Assembly: GCA_900546175.1 (NCBI GenBank)
Contig: URBX01000013.1
Coordinates: forward strand, 1-15,294
Direction: 5' to 3'
Origin: an uncultured Eggerthella sp.
GTDB lineage: Bacteria; Actinomycetota; Coriobacteriia; Coriobacteriales; Eggerthellaceae
Length of the DNA stretch: 15,294 nucleotides
The position numbers and the translations under genes were made by a program. Shown one piece after another: positions 11,557 to 15,294 of this stretch. The notes beneath the pieces were generated by a model. That model was not told the DNA's origin. It did no database searches and saw nothing but the letters and a program-made list of their open reading frames with translations. Within the stretch, counting starts at the first letter, position 1. Every line of letters starts with the position of its first letter.

Positions 11557-11585
11557 GCTAACCCTAATTGGATAGTGAGTTTTGG

Positions 11586-11623
11586 TTGATAACCCTAGGT
11601 TGGTAACTCTGGGCTGATAAGCC
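11586..11623 (+). repeat. Short degenerate 14-bp tandem repeat between convergent genes
   Basis: TTGATAACCCTAGG (11586-11599) and TTGGTAACTCTGGG (11600-11613) agree at 11 of 14 bases and are followed by a partial third copy, CTGATAAGCC. They lie in the spacer between the rplL terminator and the stop of the leftward DUF2520 gene. No coding frame is evident. Confidence 0.4.
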
Positions 11624-11657
11624 ATCATTGTCCTGCCTAGGTTCTAGTTTATAACTT

Positions 11658-12476
11658 CTATTTCTCGTTATGTTTTATAGCGGCAATTTCGAGTAGAGTT
11701 TTATTGATGGTCTCATATACGGTTTTCGTATCACCCTCAAGAACAGAGAGATGCTTTGAGATAGTAGCGGTATCTCCTCGTTCGGCAGGTCCAGTAAGTG
11801 CCTTGATGTAACCATCGTGCGCAATATGTTCAGCATTTCCCAAGAAGAGTGGAACAAGAGCTTTTTGAGCTCCCTCATTGGTAAATCCGCATTTAACCAA
11901 TTCATCACAGGCTAGTTTGTACAGGCCCACTACATGATTAGAAGCCATTGCTGCTGCTGCATGATAGCGAACTTTTTCGTCTGTCTTTATTACTTGGTAT
12001 TCATTTCCCTGATTTGCGATTAGAGAAACAATTTCCTCTAAATGTTCAGATGACCCTTCAATTGCAAAAAACGCTTTATGGAGTTCTTTCCAGGTTTCTG
12101 TTTTGGAAGGAATTGCGAAGAGGGGATGAACTGAGTAGGCGAAAGCTCCAAATTCTTCAGCTTCTTTAAATACAGACGAAGAAAGGGCGCCGCTACAATG
12201 ACAGAAATTTTTCTCAGCCCAATTTCTTTGTTCTTGGCAAACTAATAATTCATGCCAAACTGATTCAATCATGCCATCTTGCACAGTAATAAAAACAGTA
12301 TCGCAATCATCAACTAATGATTCAGGGCAGTCGTAGGCTTTTGATTCGGTAAACCCAGCAGCTTCCTGCGCGCTTTTATTGCTCAAGCTGTAGTAGCCTA
12401 CAATTTCGTTTGACTGGGAAAGATATTTTCCTAGAGTATTTCCCACTTTTCCTGCACCAATAAAACCAATTCTCAT
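11658..12476 (-). CDS. Rossmann-fold oxidoreductase-like protein, DUF2520 family
   Basis: This 272-residue protein has an N-terminal NAD(P)-binding Rossmann domain (IGFIGAGKVGNTLG, glycines 7, 9 and 12). The DTVFITVQDGMI strand-turn and the FCHCSGALSS motif (about 91-100) follow, then SVHPLFAIP (115-123). The helical C-terminal half (VRYHAAAAMASNHVVGLYKLA) resembles the DUF2520 dimerisation domain. The organisation is like pyrroline-5-carboxylate reductase or 6-phosphogluconate-type dehydrogenases, but the substrate of this family is not known to me. The start has TAAGGAGA on the minus strand (complement of about 12484-12491) and a good promoter. The gene converges on rplL. Confidence 0.85.
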   Translation of the reverse strand: MRIGFIGAGKVGNTLGKYLSQSNEIVGYYSLSNKSAQEAAGFTESKAYDCPESLVDDCDTVFITVQDGMIESVWHELLVCQEQRNWAEKNFCHCSGALSSSVFKEAEEFGAFAYSVHPLFAIPSKTETWKELHKAFFAIEGSSEHLEEIVSLIANQGNEYQVIKTDEKVRYHAAAAMASNHVVGLYKLACDELVKCGFTNEGAQKALVPLFLGNAEHIAHDGYIKALTGPAERGDTATISKHLSVLEGDTKTVYETINKTLLEIAAIKHNEK

Positions 12477-12507
12477 TGAGGGTTCTCCTTACAATTCAAC
12501 GTCTTAG

Positions 12508-12536
12508 TTTATAGTTGCCTCTTGCAGACACATCAA
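12508..12536 (-). promoter_or_regulatory. Promoter for the DUF2520 gene
   Basis: On the minus strand, TTGATG (complement of 12531-12536) and TATAAA (complement of 12508-12513) are exactly 17 bases apart. The predicted start lies near 12501, leaving about a 25-base leader that contains the Shine-Dalgarno. The rest of the 314-base spacer 12477-12790 holds no gene I can support, only this promoter and the hairpins listed. Confidence 0.65.
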
Positions 12537-12652
12537 GGATACGCTTGAAATGCCCAACTGCTTACTTTGTAAGGCTGTGTAGGGTTTCCTATTCTCTCTT
12601 ATGGCATTGTAAGGGAAGGGTAGATGTTTATCTATTGAAGTACGAAATCTTT

Positions 12653-12724
12653 CAAAAAAGAAACTCCCAACAGTTTAACTATCGTCTTGTTTAGATAAGA
12701 GTAAGTTAAATCAAGTTGGGAGTT
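12653..12724 (-). terminator. Leftward terminator of the permease gene with a long stem
   Basis: AACTCCCAAC (12662-12671) and GTTGGGAGTT (12715-12724) are perfect 10-bp arms. Inside, TTTAACT (12674-12680) pairs with AGTTAAA (12704-12710), and TCTT (12685-12688) with AAGA (12697-12700). On the minus strand the structure is followed by TC and six T (complement of 12654-12661), which makes it an intrinsic terminator for the gene ending at 12791. On the plus strand no comparable T tract follows directly. Confidence 0.75.
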
Positions 12725-12769
12725 AGATGCTTTTATCGAGACATAAGCTCTAGTTGAGGTTTTGTTATG

Positions 12770-12796
12770 GGCTAGTCGTTCTCTTTGTTACTAGCC
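12770..12796 (-). other. Hairpin at the stop codon of the permease gene
   Basis: GGCTAGT (12770-12776) pairs with ACTAGCC (12790-12796) around a 13-base loop. It overlaps the permease stop codon (complement of 12791-12793). There is no T tract on either strand, so it may protect the mRNA end or be incidental. Confidence 0.35.
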
Positions 12797-14077
12797 TCCA
12801 AGAACGCAGAAGCGAATAACAAGATATATGCAGGAAATAGCGGTGCAAAGAAGCATAATTGGGAAGCCAATTTTTAAGTACTGCATAAAGGTGATTGGAT
12901 AACCGTTTCGATCGGAAATGGAAGCCATAACAACGTTTGCCGATGCGCCAATCAAGGTACCGCAGCCACCAACACATGCACCAAGGGAAAGCGCCCACCA
13001 CAATGGATGAACGTCAATACCAGTTGCTCCCATAGCAGTAATAACAGGAATCATGGTTGCAACTAATGGAATATTGTCCAAGAAGGAGGAAATAATTGCA
13101 GATGCCCAAACAAGAACAATAATGGTGAGAAGCATATCACCATGAGTGATGTCGATAAGACCATTAGCCATCATTTCGATAAGGCCGGTTTCTGCAAGAC
13201 CGCCAACTACAACAAATAAGCCAGCGAAGAAGCCGATGGTAGTCCACTCAACCTGGCTCATAGTTTCTTCCATGTCGGCACGACTGATAAGAAGCATTAC
13301 TGCTGCAGCAGTAAGAGCAATAACGCTTGGTTCAATACCGAACGTACCATGAGTAACGAAAGCGATAGCAACGAGCGCAATCATAACAACTGACTTAATA
13401 AACAAGCTTTTGTTAGTAATTGCATTTGCTTCGTTGAGCTGCATAACAGCCTCACGTTTTTCTTGATCAACTGCAAGATGTTTGCCGTATAGGAAATAGA
13501 AGCAAAGAATACATGCTGCCATCATGAGCAAAACTGCTGGCGTGTCATAAATAATAAAGTCAAAGAATGAATATCCTGCAGCAGAACCAATCATGATATT
13601 TGGTGGATCACCAATTAAGGTAGCGGTGCCACCAATGTTCGAAGCAAGGATTTCAGTAATGAAGAACGGAACAGGATTGATATCCAAAAGAAGTTTGCAA
13701 ACGGTGTAGGTTACTGGGCCAATTAAGAGGATGGTAGTAACATTATCAAGCAAGGCGGAGAGAAGTGCAGTAATTAAAGAGAAAACAATCATGATAAGCC
13801 ATGGATTTCCCTTTACCGACTTAGCTGATTTAATTGCTAAATATTCGAAAATGCCTGAGCTTTTTACTACTGCAACGAAGAGCATCATACCCACCAAAAC
13901 ACCTAATGTGCCAAAGTCGATATGCTCAACGCCCGTATCGAAGTCTAGAATTCCGCAAAGAATTAAGACTACTGCGCCTGCCAATGCAGCGGTTGTCCTA
14001 TGAACCTTTTCAGTTGCAATGGCAATCATTACAACAATGAAGACAACCAACGCAATGATTTGTGCTGTTGTGAACAT
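12791..14077 (-). CDS. ArsB/NhaD (ion transporter) superfamily permease
   Basis: The 428-residue protein has about eleven to twelve predicted membrane spans with two similar halves. SALLDNVTTILLIGPV (from 107) and GGTATLIGDPPN (149-160) in the first half recur as SSFLDNIPLVATMIPV and GGCGTLIGASAN in the second. This LDN and LIG-PN repeat is typical of the ArsB/NhaD/SLC13-like superfamily, which includes arsenite efflux, Na+/H+ antiporter NhaD, the melanocyte P protein and various anion carriers. I cannot tell the substrate; no arsR, arsC or dedicated ATPase is adjacent. A purine-rich GAGGGATAGG precedes the start on the minus strand. Carbonic anhydrase lies 203 bases upstream on the same strand, with no clear terminator between them. 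Confidence 0.88.
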   Translation of the reverse strand: MFTTAQIIALVVFIVVMIAIATEKVHRTTAALAGAVVLILCGILDFDTGVEHIDFGTLGVLVGMMLFVAVVKSSGIFEYLAIKSAKSVKGNPWLIMIVFSLITALLSALLDNVTTILLIGPVTYTVCKLLLDINPVPFFITEILASNIGGTATLIGDPPNIMIGSAAGYSFFDFIIYDTPAVLLMMAACILCFYFLYGKHLAVDQEKREAVMQLNEANAITNKSLFIKSVVMIALVAIAFVTHGTFGIEPSVIALTAAAVMLLISRADMEETMSQVEWTTIGFFAGLFVVVGGLAETGLIEMMANGLIDITHGDMLLTIIVLVWASAIISSFLDNIPLVATMIPVITAMGATGIDVHPLWWALSLGACVGGCGTLIGASANVVMASISDRNGYPITFMQYLKIGFPIMLLCTAISCIYLVIRFCVLGG

Positions 14078-14280
14078 AACCTATCCCTCATACGCTTAAA
14101 CGATAACTGTAATATTCTAACTATATGTCTATAGAATTCCTTAAATATCCATAAAGAAATACTTATTCACCCAGGTAGAAAAGAAGAACTGTCGTATTTT
14201 TCCTGCGAAAGGCAAATGAAGTGTTGTTAGCAGCCTCACAAAGAGACAATTTTGTCCAGTGGAGCAAAGTAATACGAACT

Positions 14281-14850
14281 TTAATTGGTTTCTTTTCTAA
14301 TTGTTTCTACCGGAGTAAGAAGGCCAGTAGTTGAATCAATGATGAAACCACGAACGGTAACTGATTCCGGAATTAAAGGATGGTTTTTAATCTGCTCAAC
14401 GGTTTTACGGACACTCTCTTCGCCATCACCAAAACCGGCAAGCCATTTTTCAAAATCGACACCACAGTAGTGCATTAGGTTTATATGATCTTCTGAAACA
14501 CCAGCTTTGAGCATATGGTTAATCATTTCTTCAGCGTTCATATGCTGAGCACCACAATTACTGTGACCAATAACCATAATAGTTTCAACACCAAGCTCAA
14601 AAACACTTACTAATAAACTGCGAATAACCGAACCAAAAGGATGGCTAATGACACCACCTGCATTCTTGATGATTTTCGCATCTCCATTGCGAAGTCCAAG
14701 CGCTGCAGGTAAAAGCTCGGTAAGGCGAGTGTCCATGCAGCTCACAATTGCTAATTTTTTGTCAGGGTATTTACTAGTTTCATACTTTTTATATTGTTCG
14801 GTTTCAACAAACGCTTCGTTGAATTTTAAGATTTGATCTATGGTTTCCAT
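14281..14850 (-). CDS. Beta-carbonic anhydrase
   Basis: This 189-residue zinc enzyme interconverts CO2 and bicarbonate, supplying bicarbonate to carboxylases and helping pH control. The Asp/Arg dyad and zinc ligand are in SCMDTR (Cys38, Asp40, Arg42). The other ligands are in IGHSNCGA (His96, Cys99). KNAGGVISHPFGSVIRSLL and the C-terminal VRGFIIDSTTGLL strand are characteristic. The length is on the short side of the family (about 180-230), consistent with the compact bacterial clade. AAAGGAG (complement of 14858-14864) is seven bases before the ATG. A perfect inverted repeat overlaps this site. I see no convincing promoter nearby. Confidence 0.93.
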   Translation of the reverse strand: METIDQILKFNEAFVETEQYKKYETSKYPDKKLAIVSCMDTRLTELLPAALGLRNGDAKIIKNAGGVISHPFGSVIRSLLVSVFELGVETIMVIGHSNCGAQHMNAEEMINHMLKAGVSEDHINLMHYCGVDFEKWLAGFGDGEESVRKTVEQIKNHPLIPESVTVRGFIIDSTTGLLTPVETIRKETN

Positions 14851-14860
14851 TGGGCTACTC

Positions 14861-14880
14861 CTTTACTAATATAAGTAAAG
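14861..14880. repeat. Inverted repeat overlapping the carbonic anhydrase Shine-Dalgarno
   Basis: CTTTACT (14861-14867) and AGTAAAG (14874-14880) are perfect 7-bp arms around AATATA. Read on the minus strand the 3' arm includes part of the AAAGGAG Shine-Dalgarno. It could be an operator or an RNA hairpin limiting translation. Confidence 0.5.
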
Positions 14881-14952
14881 AACAACATTACCAAAACACA
14901 ATGGGTTTAATAAAAGGTCAATATGGTCTAGTTGTTCAAAAAAAATAGACAT

Positions 14953-15007
14953 CTTTTATAAAAGTGTATTGAGCCAAGATACTCTCTCAATAAAACTTTT
15001 TTTACTA
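14953..15007. repeat. AT-rich palindrome and terminator-like hairpin upstream of carbonic anhydrase
   Basis: CTTTTATAAAAG (14953-14964) is a perfect 12-bp palindrome. TATTGAG (14967-14973) then pairs with CTCAATA (14986-14992) around a 12-base loop, followed four bases later by a run of seven or more T (from about 14997). On the plus strand this looks like a weak terminator although no rightward gene precedes it. The rest of 14881-15062 shows no gene. Confidence 0.35.
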
Positions 15008-15062
15008 AGGCTTCATGAATTTAAATCTTTCGAATCAGAATTTCTGGTGATCTGTCCATCAA

Positions 15063-15290
15063 TCAGAGCATGTTGTCTTCAAGGAGGTTTTTTGCTGAGA
15101 ATTGGTGTGGGTAGAGCTTTTTATTAAACAACCTTACAAAGCTAGTAGCTTCCCTTAACTGAAATCTATATAACCAAGAAGCCATTGCAACCAAAAAGCT
15201 TTTCTCCCAACCCAAACTTTTTTCTAAATTCTCAAAATAACCCCTTGCAATCTTTTGAAAGTGAGGTACTATAATCAAGCTCTTTTGCAA
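15063..15290 (-). CDS. Uncertain small ORF, open to the window edge
   Basis: A 75-codon leftward frame ends with TGA at 15063-15065 and remains open to the right edge. The apparent TTG start at 15290 is only the first permissible codon in the window, so this may be the C-terminal part of a longer gene. The product (for example SLGWEKSFLVAMASWLYRF) matches no family I recognise. It overlaps a promoter-like box and an inverted repeat, and no Shine-Dalgarno can be checked. I treat it as more likely non-coding or a remnant. Confidence 0.2.
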   Translation of the reverse strand: MQKSLIIVPHFQKIARGYFENLEKSLGWEKSFLVAMASWLYRFQLREATSFVRLFNKKLYPHQFSAKNLLEDNML

Positions 15291-15293
15291 GGG
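15242..15293. repeat. 9-bp perfect inverted repeat bracketing a promoter-like box at the right edge
   Basis: CCCTTGCAA (15242-15250) and TTGCAAGGG (15285-15293) are perfect inverted copies 34 bases apart. Between them is TATAAT at 15270-15275 on the plus strand, with TTGCAA (15245-15250) 19 bases upstream as a possible -35. The layout suggests paired operator half-sites around a rightward promoter whose gene lies beyond the window. Confidence 0.45.
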
Positions 15294-15294
15294 C

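Noticed and set aside
12662..12724. Perfect 10-bp inverted arms as ends of a miniature mobile element
   Set aside because: No flanking target duplication is seen, the interior is only about 43 bases and itself paired, and a T tract follows on the side expected for a terminator.

Overview
The window looks like a chromosomal housekeeping segment of a low-to-mid GC Gram-positive bacterium. The order rpmG - tRNA-Trp - secE - nusG - rplK - rplA, a SecE with a long charged N-terminus and one membrane span, purine-rich Shine-Dalgarno sites and an NAD-type isocitrate dehydrogenase beside an AcnA-type aconitase fit Actinomycetota with reduced GC. The best guess is Coriobacteriia/Atopobiaceae; this is inference from memory of family features, not a database match. 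No phage, transposase, CRISPR array or obvious defence system is visible.

Layout. 1-2700, rightward: the tail of rpmG (L33), tRNA-Trp(CCA), secE, nusG, rplK (with an unusual C-terminal extension) and rplA, closed by a strong terminator. A compact hairpin between rplK and rplA resembles an L1 autoregulatory site. 2701-3440: a single HEAT-like protein gene with its own promoter and terminator. 3441-7630: an icd-acn operon for citrate to 2-oxoglutarate, with a 20-bp near-perfect dyad in its leader and a strong terminator. 7643-8394: a cytidine/guanine-deaminase-family enzyme carrying a Gln/Asn-rich N-terminus built from 15-bp tandem repeats. 8434-10288: a 594-residue protein with three N-terminal membrane spans and a large presumed extracytoplasmic domain, of unknown function. 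10293-11553: rplJ-rplL with a full L10 leader, an attenuator-type terminator, a second hairpin before the Shine-Dalgarno, two hairpins between the genes and a strong terminator.

After 11553 the strand switches. All confident genes to the right edge read leftward: a Rossmann/DUF2520 protein, an ArsB/NhaD-superfamily permease with its own leftward terminator, and a beta-carbonic anhydrase. The last 440 bases are AT-rich with several inverted repeats, one bracketing a promoter-like box at the edge, and one weak open frame.

How the parts relate. The two ribosomal protein transcription units (L11-L1 and L10-L7/L12), usually contiguous, are separated here by about 7.9 kb of unrelated genes, and rpoB does not follow rplL. 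Each half appears to keep its own RNA feedback element. The icd-acn pair has no citrate synthase gene next to it in this window. The most notable items are the repeat-built deaminase extension, the unknown membrane protein placed just upstream of the L10 leader, the candidate L1 site, and the L11 tail.
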